Shown here: piece after piece, positions 56,185-64,000 of the stretch | Numbering within the stretch: the stretch's first letter is position 1 | Layout: the number at the start of each line of letters is the position of its first letter | Origin: Ramlibacter montanisoli | Lineage (GTDB): Bacteria > Pseudomonadota > Gammaproteobacteria > Burkholderiales > Burkholderiaceae_C | Direction of reading: 5' to 3' | Assembly: GCF_013087525.1 (NCBI RefSeq) | Contig: NZ_JABFCS010000001.1 | Location: forward strand, 1,922,001 to 1,986,000 | DNA length: 64,000 nt | Program-made: the position numbers and the translations under genes | The notes under the pieces: model-generated | Database searches by the model: none | Told to the model about the DNA's origin: nothing | What the model saw: the letters and a program-made list of their open reading frames with translations, nothing else

Positions 56185-57846
56185 TCAGCGGGGCGCGATC
56201 GGCAGGGGCCGGCCCTCGCTGCCGCCCGGCGGCGGCACGCCGAGCAGCCCGGCCAGCGTGGGCGCGATGTCCGCCACTTCCACCCGCGTGGCCACCGGCC
56301 CGGCCTTCACCCAGCGCGGGCCCCACATGAGGATGGGCACGTTGGTGTCGTACTCGTAGGGCGAGCCATGGGTCGCGATGTTGGTGCTGGAGCCGTGCAT
56401 CCAGTAGGGCTTGAGCGCGTACTGCACGTCGCCGGAGACGTCGCGGTGCCAGGTCCTGCGCATCTGCTCGAACATCGGCGCGCCGGCGCGGCTGCCGCCG
56501 GCCAGCTCGCCACGGGTATAGGCAGCGGCGATGGCCGGGTGGGCGGCGAGCGCATCGCGGGCGATGCGCGCCACGGCCTCGGCATCCAGTGCGCGTTCGG
56601 CCAGCAGCTTGCGGTCGAGCACGATGGCGGAAGCGGACAGCGAGGCGGCCAGCTTGGGCACGCCGAAGCGCTGCTCCAGCGCCGTGTTCACGGTGGCCAG
56701 CAGCTGGCTGCCCTGCACCCGGCCGGCGTCCAGCCCGCGCGACTGGCTGACTTCCGGCGCCGGCATGAAGCCATGGTCGGCCGTCAGCACGGCGACGTAG
56801 TTGTCGCGCCCGACGGTGCGGTCCAGGTCGGCGAAGAAGGCCTGCAGCATGCGGTCCAGCTGCAGCAGGTGGTCGTGCGACAGGCGCGACTCGGCGCTCC
56901 ACTGGTGGTTCACGTAGTCGTGGCCCGAGAGGCTGACCGACAGGATGTCTGGCGCGTCGTCGGCACCGAGCTGTTCGCCGGCGATCGCGGCGCGCGCGAA
57001 GTCCAGGGTCAGCACATCGGCGAAGGGGCTGCGCAGCAGCGCGGAGTAGTAGTTGGGTCCCGGCGCCTCGTCGGCCGCGGTGCCCATCAGCATCGGCAGC
57101 TTGCCGCCGCGCGGGCCGAACCAGGGCTGGCCGTCCGGCAGCGAACGTGCATAGGCGGTCTCGGCCAGCAGCGGCTTCCATTCGGTCTTGAAGAAGCGGT
57201 CCGCGGGCTTGGCGGCATTGAAGGCGTTGACCCAGGCCGGATGCTGCTGCATGTAGTAGGTGGTGGAGGCGAACTGGCCGCTGCTGGTCATGTACATGTA
57301 GGCCGTGCCGGCCTTGCCCGCCGGCAGGATGGCGCCGCGGTCCTTGCCCGAGATGCCGATCACCTTCGAACGCGGCTCCAGCCGGCGCAGCACGTCGCCG
57401 ACCGTTTCCACCTTCAGGTTGCGCGGGCTGGTGCCGTCCAGGGCGCCGGTCCGGTGGCCGATGTAGCTGGCCGTGTCGTCGCCCGCGCAGTACATGGGCT
57501 TGCCGGAGGCGATGTCCAGCCATTCGTTGCCGATGATGCCGCTGCGGTGCGGATAGGCGCCGCTCAGCACGGTGGCGTGGCCGGCGCCGGTGACGGTGAA
57601 GGCGTAGCCGTAGTGCGCCTGCTCGAAGGCCGCGCCGCGTTCCAGGAAGCGGGCGAAGCCGTCGGGCGCGAGCTGGTCACGGTAGGCGGTGACCTGGCGC
57701 TGCGGCAGGCCGTCGATCACGAACAGCACCACCAGCTTCGGCCGGGCGGCCGGCGGCTGCGTCGGCGCGACCGCGGTGCACGCGGACAGGGTGGCGGCAA
57801 GGAGCAGCGGCGCCCAGCGGCGCAGGAAGGCGTTGGCAGGCTTCAT
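56185..57846 (-). CDS. Alkaline phosphatase/nucleotide pyrophosphatase-phosphodiesterase family lipoprotein
   Basis: 553 residues. Lipobox LLLAATLSAC. The metalloenzyme core has VVLFVIDGLPQRQVTAYRDQ with the first Asp, the nucleophile Thr in TVTGAGHATVLSGAYPHRSG, SLSGHDYVNHQWSAESRLSH and VLTADHGFMPAPEVSQ. Probably hydrolyses phosphate mono- or diesters in the periplasm with two zinc ions. Related to PafA-type phosphatases. Its ATG overlaps the methyltransferase stop by four bases. Confidence 0.88.
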   Translation of the reverse strand: MKPANAFLRRWAPLLLAATLSACTAVAPTQPPAARPKLVVLFVIDGLPQRQVTAYRDQLAPDGFARFLERGAAFEQAHYGYAFTVTGAGHATVLSGAYPHRSGIIGNEWLDIASGKPMYCAGDDTASYIGHRTGALDGTSPRNLKVETVGDVLRRLEPRSKVIGISGKDRGAILPAGKAGTAYMYMTSSGQFASTTYYMQQHPAWVNAFNAAKPADRFFKTEWKPLLAETAYARSLPDGQPWFGPRGGKLPMLMGTAADEAPGPNYYSALLRSPFADVLTLDFARAAIAGEQLGADDAPDILSVSLSGHDYVNHQWSAESRLSHDHLLQLDRMLQAFFADLDRTVGRDNYVAVLTADHGFMPAPEVSQSRGLDAGRVQGSQLLATVNTALEQRFGVPKLAASLSASAIVLDRKLLAERALDAEAVARIARDALAAHPAIAAAYTRGELAGGSRAGAPMFEQMRRTWHRDVSGDVQYALKPYWMHGSSTNIATHGSPYEYDTNVPILMWGPRWVKAGPVATRVEVADIAPTLAGLLGVPPPGGSEGRPLPIAPR

Positions 57847-58496
57847 GCGCGGGAGGTTACCGCGACCCGGCCTCCCGCGACGTAGATGCCAACCCAGGGG
57901 AAGCCGCGGACTTCGAAGGAGTGAAGCCTTTTGGCCAACATGGTCCAGGGCTGCTCCAGGCCGTCGAGCGAGCTCACGGAATACAGCGCCGCGCCGAGCA
58001 CGAACAGGTTGGTGGGCACCATCCAGGGCGGCGCCCACTGCAGGCCGCTCGCCACGACGCGGGCGCCCGGCTTCAGGTGCGCGAGCACGTGGTCCAGCGC
58101 CGCGGGATTGCGCAGCACGTCGTGCGTGAAGTGGAACAGCGCGGCGTCGGCCAGCCCCTGCAGCGGCGCCTGCTCCGCAACGGCCTCGAGCAGCGCCACG
58201 CCGCTCCAGCCATGGCGCGCCACGCGCTTGCGCGCCAGCGCCAGCATCTCGGGCGAGGGATCGACGCCGACGATGCGCCCGGTGGGGCCGATGCGCTCCA
58301 GCAGCGGCGCGAAGCTCAGGCCGGTGCCGCAGCCGACGTCCAGCACGGTGTCGCCCGGCCGGGGCGCGAGCATCTCGATGGCCTTGCGGCGCACCGGCTC
58401 GAAGGGCGCGAGCTCGAAGTCGTAGTGGGCGGCGCGGAAGCGGTACTTGCCGCGCGAAGACCCTGCTACTGCGTGATCACGACCAGCACGCTGCAT
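57843..58496 (-). CDS. Class I SAM-dependent methyltransferase
   Basis: About 217 residues. Motif I is VLDVGCGTGLSFAPLLERIG, then RIVGVDPSPEMLALARKRVA and ALFHFTHDVLRNPAALDHVL. It opens with KYRFRAAHYDFELAPFEPVR, as in UbiE-like enzymes with phospholipid or quinone substrates. Start is uncertain: ATG 58496 is the nearest start in frame and overlaps the stress-protein gene by 31 bases. Substrate unknown. Confidence 0.8.
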   Translation of the reverse strand: MQRAGRDHAVAGSSRGKYRFRAAHYDFELAPFEPVRRKAIEMLAPRPGDTVLDVGCGTGLSFAPLLERIGPTGRIVGVDPSPEMLALARKRVARHGWSGVALLEAVAEQAPLQGLADAALFHFTHDVLRNPAALDHVLAHLKPGARVVASGLQWAPPWMVPTNLFVLGAALYSVSSLDGLEQPWTMLAKRLHSFEVRGFPWVGIYVAGGRVAVTSRA

Positions 58497-58903
58497 GGTG
58501 CGTGCTCGATCAGCGCGCCGGAGATGGAGCCGCGCCACCAGCGGGCCGCCCAGCTGTCCAGGTGCTTGTGGCCCACCACGATCAGGTCGGACGCTATCCT
58601 GCGCGCGTACTTGGTGATCTCGTCGATGGCCTCGCCGGTGACCACCTCGCCGCGCGCGGTGAAGCCGCCTTCGGCCAGGCGGCGCAGGCCGTCGTCCAGC
58701 ACGCCGCGGTATTTCTTCTTCTCGCGCTCCTCGAGTTCGACGTCGTAAACGCCGCCCTCGAGCCCGACGAAGCTCATGGCCGACGGCATCACAGCGACCA
58801 GGTGCAGTTCGGCCTGGCTCCACTGCGCGATCTCTCCGCAGTCCAGCAGTGCCTTCTGGCCCGCCTCCGAGCCGTCGTATGCCAGCAGGATCTTCTTGTA
58901 CAT
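58466..58903 (-). CDS. Universal stress protein (UspA family)
   Basis: 145 residues. MYKKILLAYDGSEAGQKALL and the ATP-binding type C-terminus VVGHKHLDSWAARWWRGSIS followed by HAPCSVLVV fit the G-2x-G-9x-G(S/T) pattern in a modified form. It is a cytosolic stress-response protein, single-domain. It probably forms a small operon with the methyltransferase and phosphodiesterase genes. Confidence 0.88.
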   Translation of the reverse strand: MYKKILLAYDGSEAGQKALLDCGEIAQWSQAELHLVAVMPSAMSFVGLEGGVYDVELEEREKKKYRGVLDDGLRRLAEGGFTARGEVVTGEAIDEITKYARRIASDLIVVGHKHLDSWAARWWRGSISGALIEHAPCSVLVVITQ

Positions 58904-58988
58904 CGCAACGCCCCCAAGACGTGCCGCGGCCCCGTGCCACGGCTGGCCTAGTATGGACCGCAAAACGCGGCCAGGGCAACCTTCCTTG

Positions 58989-59570
58989 TTACGGCGTTTC
59001 CCCTGACTGCGCGGCATCGTCCGGTGCGAGTGCGATGCATTCCGCCTGCCCGAAGGCCAGGCCCTCGCGCGGCCAGTCGCCGGCTTGCTGCGGCAGCGCG
59101 ATGCCGGCGGCCAGCAGACGGACGGCACGCACCACGCCGCCGTGCGTGATCCACAGGGCGTCGCTGCCGGCGCGGCGCGTGTCGGCCAGGGCCTGGCCGA
59201 CGCGGGCCATCAGCTGCGCGACGCTTTCACCGCCGCCGCAGCGCCAGCCGGGGAAATCCGCCATCCAGGCGTCGAACTCCGCGCGCGCGATCGCGTCCCA
59301 GCGCATGCCCTCCCATTGGCCGAAGTCCATCTCGGCCAGCCGCGGATCCTCGCTGCAGGCGAAGTCGGGCCGCAGCGCGCACAAGGCGTCGGCCAGTTGC
59401 CGGCAACGCCGCAAGGGCGAACTGCGCAGCGCCAGGCCCGCCGGCAGCTGGCCGGCCAGCTCCTGCGCGGCGCGCAGCGTGGCCTGCGGATCGGCCGGCA
59501 CGTCGCTCGCGCCGTAGCAGGTGCCGCTGTTCACCAGCGGCGGGCCATGCCGCAGCAGCCAGAGCTTCAC
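58989..59570 (-). CDS. cobC: Alpha-ribazole-5'-phosphate phosphatase (histidine phosphatase family)
   Basis: 193 residues from GTG 59570. Catalytic His in LWLLRHGPPLVNSGTCYGAS, Arg in LRSSPLRRCRQLADAL, Glu in LAEMDFGQWEGMRWDAIARA and the second His in DALWITHGGVVRAVRLLA. It removes the phosphate of ribazole phosphate in nucleotide-loop assembly. GTGA overlap with cobS and its place in the cobalamin operon support the specific name over a general phosphoglycerate mutase-like role. Confidence 0.86.
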   Translation of the reverse strand: MKLWLLRHGPPLVNSGTCYGASDVPADPQATLRAAQELAGQLPAGLALRSSPLRRCRQLADALCALRPDFACSEDPRLAEMDFGQWEGMRWDAIARAEFDAWMADFPGWRCGGGESVAQLMARVGQALADTRRAGSDALWITHGGVVRAVRLLAAGIALPQQAGDWPREGLAFGQAECIALAPDDAAQSGETP

Positions 59571-60361
59571 AGGGCGAGCGCCAGTGCGAGGTAGCAGGCG
59601 ATCTCGCAGGCCTGCTGGGTCGCGCCCAGGCAGTCGCCCGTGAAGCCTTGCAGGCGGCGGCGGAACAGCTGCGCCATCACGGCCAGGGCCAGCGCGGAGG
59701 CCGCCAGCGGCACCAGCACGAAGGCAGCGCCCTGCAGCGCGCCGATGGCCGCGGCGGCCGCGGCGGCCCACAGCCAGGCGGCGGCCAGGCTGCCGGCGCT
59801 GATCGCATCGGCCATGGGCTTGGCCCGCGTGCCGGCGACGTCGCCGACGTAGGGCAGCCAGCGCACCAGCAGCAGAGGCCAGGCGCGTGACAGCACGTGC
59901 GCCAGCACCAGCCCCGCGCCCAGCGCGCGCGTCGAGGGCGCCGAGCAGCGCCAGCAGCGACACCTTGGCCAGCAGCGCCAGTCCCAGCGCCAGCGCGCCG
60001 AAGGCGCCGATGCGCGAGTCCTTCATGATCTCCAGGGCGCGCTGCCGGTCCAGCGAGCCCCGAGGCCGTCGGCGACGTCGGCCAGGCCGTCCTCGTGCAG
60101 CGCGCCGGTGAACAGCACGGTGGCGATGGTGGCGAACACGGCGGCCACCAGCGGCGCGTAGGCCACCGGCGGCAGCAGCGCCAGCAGCCCGCCGGCCACG
60201 CCCGCGGCCAGCAGGCCCACCAGCAGGCCGATGCCGGGGAAGTGGGCGGCGCTGGCGCGCAGCATCTCCGGGCTGTAGCCCACCCAGCCGGCCAGCCGCC
60301 CCGTCACCGGCACGCGGGTGAAGAACTGCAGCGCCAGCAGGTAGTGCCGCAGCCAGGCCAT
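59567..60361 (-). CDS. cobS: Adenosylcobinamide-GDP ribazoletransferase, frameshifted
   Basis: About 266 residues, membrane protein. [20 protein letters not shown] and the substrate-binding HEDGLADVADGLGG, then KDSRIGAFGALALGLALLAK, and RWLPYVGDVAGTRAKPMADA. Breaks at a G4 run near 60060 (GSLDRQRALEIM) and in a CG repeat near 59940 (two bases missing) are needed. It joins ribazole to GDP-cobinamide, the last step to cobalamin. Stop-start TGATG with cobT. Confidence 0.88.
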
Positions 60362-61404
60362 CAGGCGCTGCGCCCGGACACGCCGGCCGATTCGAAGCTG
60401 GCCATCTCGGACAGGATGGCGCAGGCCGATTGCAGCAGCGGCCACGCCAGCACCGCGCCCGAGCCCTCGCCCAGGCGCAGCCCCAGGTCCAGCAGCGCGC
60501 GCGCCGGCGTGCGCGCATCGGGGCCCAGGTGGCGCAGCATCAGGCCGTGGCCGCTTTCGTTGGAGCGGTGCGAGAACACGCAGCGCTGCACCACGTGCGG
60601 CGCCAGTCCCTTGGCCACCAGCACGGCGGCGCTGGAGATGAAGCCGTCGACCACGATCACGCGCCGTTCGGCGGCGGCCTGCAGCACCGCACCCACCAGC
60701 GTCGCGATCTCGAAACCGCCGAAGGCGGCCAGCGCCTGCAGCGGCTCCTTCGCCCCCGCATGCCGCTGCAGCACCTGCGCCAGCAAGGCGCGCTTGCGCT
60801 CCATGCCCGCCGCATCCAGGCCCGTGCCGGCGCCCACGCATTCGTCCAGCGGCAGGCCGGCCAGACGCGCCAGCAGCAGGGCGGCGGCGGACGTGTTGCC
60901 TATGCCCATCTCGCCCAGCAGCACCGCGTTGCCCGGCAGGCCGGCGACGATCTCGCGGCCGTTGGCGATGGCCTGCTCGCACTGCGCCGCGCTCATCGCC
61001 GGGCCCTCCAGGCTGTCGGCCGTGCCGGCCCCGCACTTGCGGACGACCAGGCCGGGACGCGGTGCGAAGTCGTGGCGCACGCCGCAGTCCACCACCGTCA
61101 GCGCCAGGCCGTGCTGGCGCGCCAGCACGCTGACGGCGGCGCCGCCGGCCAGGAAATTCTCCACCATCTGCCAGGTCACGTCGCTCGGATAGGCCGAGAC
61201 GCCGTGCGCGGCCAGGCCGTGGTCGCCGGCGCACACCAGCACCTGCGGCTCGCGCAGGCGCGGCGTCTCGCTGCCCAGCACCAGGCCGATGCGCAGCGCC
61301 AGCGCCTCCAGCTGGCCGAGGGAGCCCTGCGGCTTGGTCTTTCCGTCCAGCTTCTGCTGCAGGCGGTGGGCGAGTTCGGGGTCGTGGAGGTCGTTGATGT
61401 TCAT
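60361..61404 (-). CDS. cobT: Nicotinate-nucleotide-dimethylbenzimidazole phosphoribosyltransferase
   Basis: 347 residues, intact. [60 protein letters not shown] and the catalytic Glu in [20 protein letters not shown]. Makes alpha-ribazole phosphate for the lower ligand of cobalamin. Neighbours are cobQ and cobS on the same strand with almost no spacing. Confidence 0.95.
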   Translation of the reverse strand: MNINDLHDPELAHRLQQKLDGKTKPQGSLGQLEALALRIGLVLGSETPRLREPQVLVCAGDHGLAAHGVSAYPSDVTWQMVENFLAGGAAVSVLARQHGLALTVVDCGVRHDFAPRPGLVVRKCGAGTADSLEGPAMSAAQCEQAIANGREIVAGLPGNAVLLGEMGIGNTSAAALLLARLAGLPLDECVGAGTGLDAAGMERKRALLAQVLQRHAGAKEPLQALAAFGGFEIATLVGAVLQAAAERRVIVVDGFISSAAVLVAKGLAPHVVQRCVFSHRSNESGHGLMLRHLGPDARTPARALLDLGLRLGEGSGAVLAWPLLQSACAILSEMASFESAGVSGRSA

Positions 61405-61405
61405 G

Positions 61406-62847
61406 TCAGGGGCAGGAGATCAGGCCGGGCAGCACGCCCGGCGGGAAGTGGGCATCGACGAAATCGGCGAGCCCGTCGAACACGGTGTCCAGGGTGGGGA
61501 CGGCGGCGCCGAACAGCGCGTGCAGCACGGCGGGGTCCTCGAACAGGCCGTGCAGGTACACGCCCAGCACATTGCCCTCGGGGTTCTGCCAGCCCAGGCC
61601 GTCCGGCAGCACCGCGGGCGCCGGCGCCATCGCCGGATGCTGCGCGCTGCGGCCATGGTGGATCTCGTAGCCGGCCACCTCGACACCGGCCAGCGCGGAC
61701 CAGGCCCCGGTGACGGCGCCGAAACGCGCGTGCGTGCGCCGCACCGCCTTGGCCGGCTCGAACTGCGTGACCAGCGGCAGCAGGCCGAGGCCCGGCGCGT
61801 TGCCATCGATGCCGTGCGTGTCGACCAACGCCTCGCCCAGCATCTGCAGCCCGCCGCACACGCCCAGCACCGTGCCGCCGGCGCCGGCGTGCTGCGCCAC
61901 GGCGCGGTCCAGCCCCTGGCTGCGCAGCCACGCGAGGTCGTTGGTTGTGTGCTTGGAGCCGGGCAGGATCACCCAGTCGGCGCCATCGAGTTCCCCCGCG
62001 CTGCGCACCCAGCGCAGGCGCACGCCGGGCAGGTTCGCGAGCGGCTGGAATTCGTCGAGGTTGCTGATGCGCGGATAGGCGATGACCGCGATCGTGCGCG
62101 CGCCGCTGCCCGCTTTCTGCGGCAGCTGGAACCAGCCGTCCTCCTCGGGCAGGCCGTGCTGCCACCACATCGGCAGCGTCGCCACCGTCGGCACGCCGGT
62201 CAGCCGCTCCAGCATGTCCGGTGCGGGCGCCAGCAAGGCGGCATCGCCGCGGAACTTGTTCAGCACGAAGCCCTTGATGCACTGCCGCTCGGATGCGTCC
62301 AGCAGCGCCCAGGTGCCGTACAGGTGGGCGAAGGCGCCGCCGCGGTCGATGTCGGTCACCAGCAGGCAGGCCGCATCGGCATGCTGCGCGACGCGCATGT
62401 TGACGATGTCGCTGTCCTTCAGGTTGATCTCGGCCGGCGAGCCGGCGCCCTCGATGACGACGACGTCGTTCTCCCGCGCAGTTCGTCCAGCGCCTGCGCG
62501 ATCCGCGGCCAGACGCTGGCGCTGCGGCCGCGCCAGGGCTGGCGCGTCAGCGACTCGTCCACCTGCCCGAACAGGATCACCTGGCTGTGGGTGTCGCGCT
62601 CGGGTTTCAGCAGCAGCGGGTTCATCCGCACTTCGGGCTCGGCGCGCGCCGCCAGCGCCTGGAAGTACTGGGCGCTGCCGATCTCACCGCCGGCCACCAC
62701 GCGCGCGTTGTTGCTCATGTTCTGCGCCTTGAAGGGCGCCACCTTCAGGCCCTGGCGCGCATACCAGCGGCACAGCGCGGTCGCCAACCAGCTCTTGCCG
62801 GCACCGCTGGTGGTGCCCAGCACCATGACGCAGCGCGCGAGCTTCAT
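61406..62847 (-). CDS. cobQ: Cobyric acid synthase (adenosylcobyrate amidotransferase), frameshifted
   Basis: About 480 residues. N-domain P-loop [20 protein letters not shown] and [20 protein letters not shown]; after a break near 62474 (G3 where G4 is needed: [20 protein letters not shown]) come [20 protein letters not shown] and the glutaminase domain with Cys in [13 protein letters not shown] and His in [10 protein letters not shown]. Amidates four side chains of the corrin ring using glutamine. It overlaps the ATPase gene by ATGA. Confidence 0.92.
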
Positions 62848-63635
62848 GGCGCGCGGTCCTCGCTGGGCAGCGCGATCCAGCGGCCATCGAGCGCATGCAC
62901 CTGCAGGCGCTGGTCGAACACGCGCGCCAGCGCCGCGTGGGTCGCGGGATCGGCGCAGGCGCCCTGGTGGACGATGCGGCCGGCGGCCATCACCACCATC
63001 TCGTCGGCCTGCAGCGCGAACGAGATCTCGTGCAGCACGCTGACCACGGTGCGGCCGGCCGCGACCTGCGCGCGCGCCAGCGCCAGCCAGTCGGCCTGGT
63101 GCGGCGGATCGAGGTTGGCCAGCGGTTCGTCCATCAGCAGCACGCCCGCCTCCACCGCCAGCGCCCGTGCCAGCAGCACGCGCTGGCGCTCGCCGCCGGA
63201 CAGGCGCCCGAGCATGCGCCCGCGCCAGTCCCATGCCTGGGTAGCGCGCAGCGCCCGCTCCACCGCGGCCCGGTCGGCGGGGCCGGGCGGCGCCAGCCAG
63301 GGCCGGTGCGGCAGCCGCCCCAGCATCGCCACGTCGTAGACGGTGAGGTCGTCGGCCCCGCCCTCGTTCTGTCCCATCCAGCACAGCCGCCGCGCCCGCT
63401 CGCGCAGGCGCAAGCCGTGCAGGTCCGCGCCCTGCAGCCGCACTTCGCCCTCGTGCGGCAGCAAGCCCGCCAGAGCCCGCAGCAGCGTCGACTTGCCGGC
63501 GCCGTTGGGTCCGACGATGCTGGTCCAGCGGCCCGCGGGCAGCCGCAGGTCGATGGCGTGCAGCACCTGCTTGCGCTGGCCGCCGCGGCCCAGCGCGGCG
63601 CGGACGGCGCGGGCTTCGAGTGCGGCGACGCTCAT
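62844..63635 (-). CDS. ABC transporter ATP-binding protein of a cobalamin/iron-chelate importer (BtuD/FecE type)
   Basis: 263 residues from ATG 63635. Walker [19 protein letters not shown], signature [17 protein letters not shown], Walker [14 protein letters not shown] and H-loop [17 protein letters not shown]. Being between a FecCD-type permease and cobQ, it is most likely the ATPase for corrinoid (B12 or cobinamide) uptake. It overlaps both neighbours by four bases. Confidence 0.92.
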   Translation of the reverse strand: MSVAALEARAVRAALGRGGQRKQVLHAIDLRLPAGRWTSIVGPNGAGKSTLLRALAGLLPHEGEVRLQGADLHGLRLRERARRLCWMGQNEGGADDLTVYDVAMLGRLPHRPWLAPPGPADRAAVERALRATQAWDWRGRMLGRLSGGERQRVLLARALAVEAGVLLMDEPLANLDPPHQADWLALARAQVAAGRTVVSVLHEISFALQADEMVVMAAGRIVHQGACADPATHAALARVFDQRLQVHALDGRWIALPSEDRAP

Positions 63636-64000
63636 GCGAAACCGCTCCCGCGATTGCCGCGCCGGTGCATCAGCCACAGCAGGTAGCTGCCGCCCAGCAC
63701 CGCGGTGAGCACGCCCACCGGCAGCTCCTGCGGCGCCACCAGCCAGCGCGCCAGCAGGTCGGCGGCCATCAGCAGCAGCCCGCCCATCAGCGACGCCAAC
63801 AGCACCAGCCGGCCATGCGGCGTGGGTGCGATGGAACGCACCAGGTGCGGCGCGGCCAGGCCGACGAAGGCGATCAGGCCGGTCTGCGCCACCGCCCCGG
63901 CGGTGGCCAGGGCCAGCACCGCCACCAGCGCCGCGCGCACCGCGCCCAGCGGCAGGCCCAGGCTGGCCGCCGTGGCCTCGCCCAGCGCCAGGCCATCGAG
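63632..64000 (-). CDS. FecCD/BtuC-type ABC permease, C-terminal part (continues beyond window)
   Basis: About 122 codons to the right edge, C-terminal portion only. [20 protein letters not shown] with the coupling-helix [20 protein letters not shown], then [20 protein letters not shown] and the final helix [13 protein letters not shown] are typical of BtuC/FhuB/FecCD permeases. The frame stays open to 64000. It is part of the corrinoid import and synthesis operon. Confidence 0.9.
   Translation of the reverse strand, partial: LDGLALGEATAASLGLPLGAVRAALVAVLALATAGAVAQTGLIAFVGLAAPHLVRSIAPTPHGRLVLLASLMGGLLLMAADLLARWLVAPQELPVGVLTAVLGGSYLLWLMHRRGNRGSGFA

Noticed and set aside
62848-64000. Cobalamin riboswitch
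   Set aside because: The B12 operon starts beyond the right edge; no B12-box-like sequence is visible inside the window.

Overview
This is a very GC-rich window with the gene repertoire of a Burkholderiales soil bacterium, most likely Comamonadaceae (Ramlibacter/Variovorax-like). It holds four orphan tricarboxylate-type (Bug/TctC) binding proteins, TRAP transporters, IclR, LysR and TetR regulators beside catabolic genes, and late cobalamin genes. Genus is inference. There are no rRNA, tRNA or CRISPR loci. About thirty genes need a one-base (rarely two-base) insertion to read through, nearly always in a run of G or C. I therefore treat the breaks as probable homopolymer sequencing deletions, and I give full gene spans with each break noted.

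Layout. 1-9134: a Crp/Fnr fragment, a peptide-binding protein, a minus-strand trio (class III cyclase, PAP2/haloperoxidase-type protein, S8 protease), a NYN nuclease with an Excalibur protein, and an SMP-30 protein. 9155-14732: a catabolic operon (TctC, cyclase-type hydrolase, 2-hydroxyacid dehydrogenase, RraA-like aldolase, TctC) facing an IclR regulator. 14828-16519: a small SpoIIAA-like protein, a GST, and a cytochrome c-P460 gene with an internal deletion. 16520-20200: an AT-richer island with a reverse transcriptase and a family-A DNA polymerase in tight overlap, preceded by a possible structured RNA. This is the best candidate for an undescribed, possibly antiviral, system. 20201-29914: an aminotransferase, two GSP17M-like stress proteins, and a LysR/TctC pair followed by an NDP-forming acyl-CoA synthetase, two crotonases and an aldehyde dehydrogenase. 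This resembles CoA-dependent, non-beta-oxidative side-chain cleavage of hydroxycinnamates.

30070-40673: a dienelactone hydrolase, a receiver-like protein, then a TetR-controlled quinate/shikimate block: TRAP transporter, type II dehydroquinase, shikimate dehydrogenase, and a 3-dehydroshikimate dehydratase split into two genes. Beside it lies a second IclR-controlled pair, an orphan TRAP binding protein with a second dehydroquinase. 40767-46368: a STAS-like protein, a gamma-glutamyltranspeptidase, a TctC/LysR pair, endonuclease III and small proteins, separated by copies of a dispersed palindromic repeat. 46439-55963: an mdtABC-type RND efflux operon with an outer-membrane channel. 56185-58903: a phosphodiesterase lipoprotein, a methyltransferase and a universal stress protein. 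58989-64000: late cobalamin genes (cobC, cobS, cobT, cobQ) with a BtuD/BtuC-type importer running off the right edge.

A repeat family built on GTAGGCTGG...GAACCCCAGC occurs at least five times, mostly between genes, often as head-to-head pairs and sometimes touching stop codons. One copy lies in frame inside the acyl-CoA synthetase gene.
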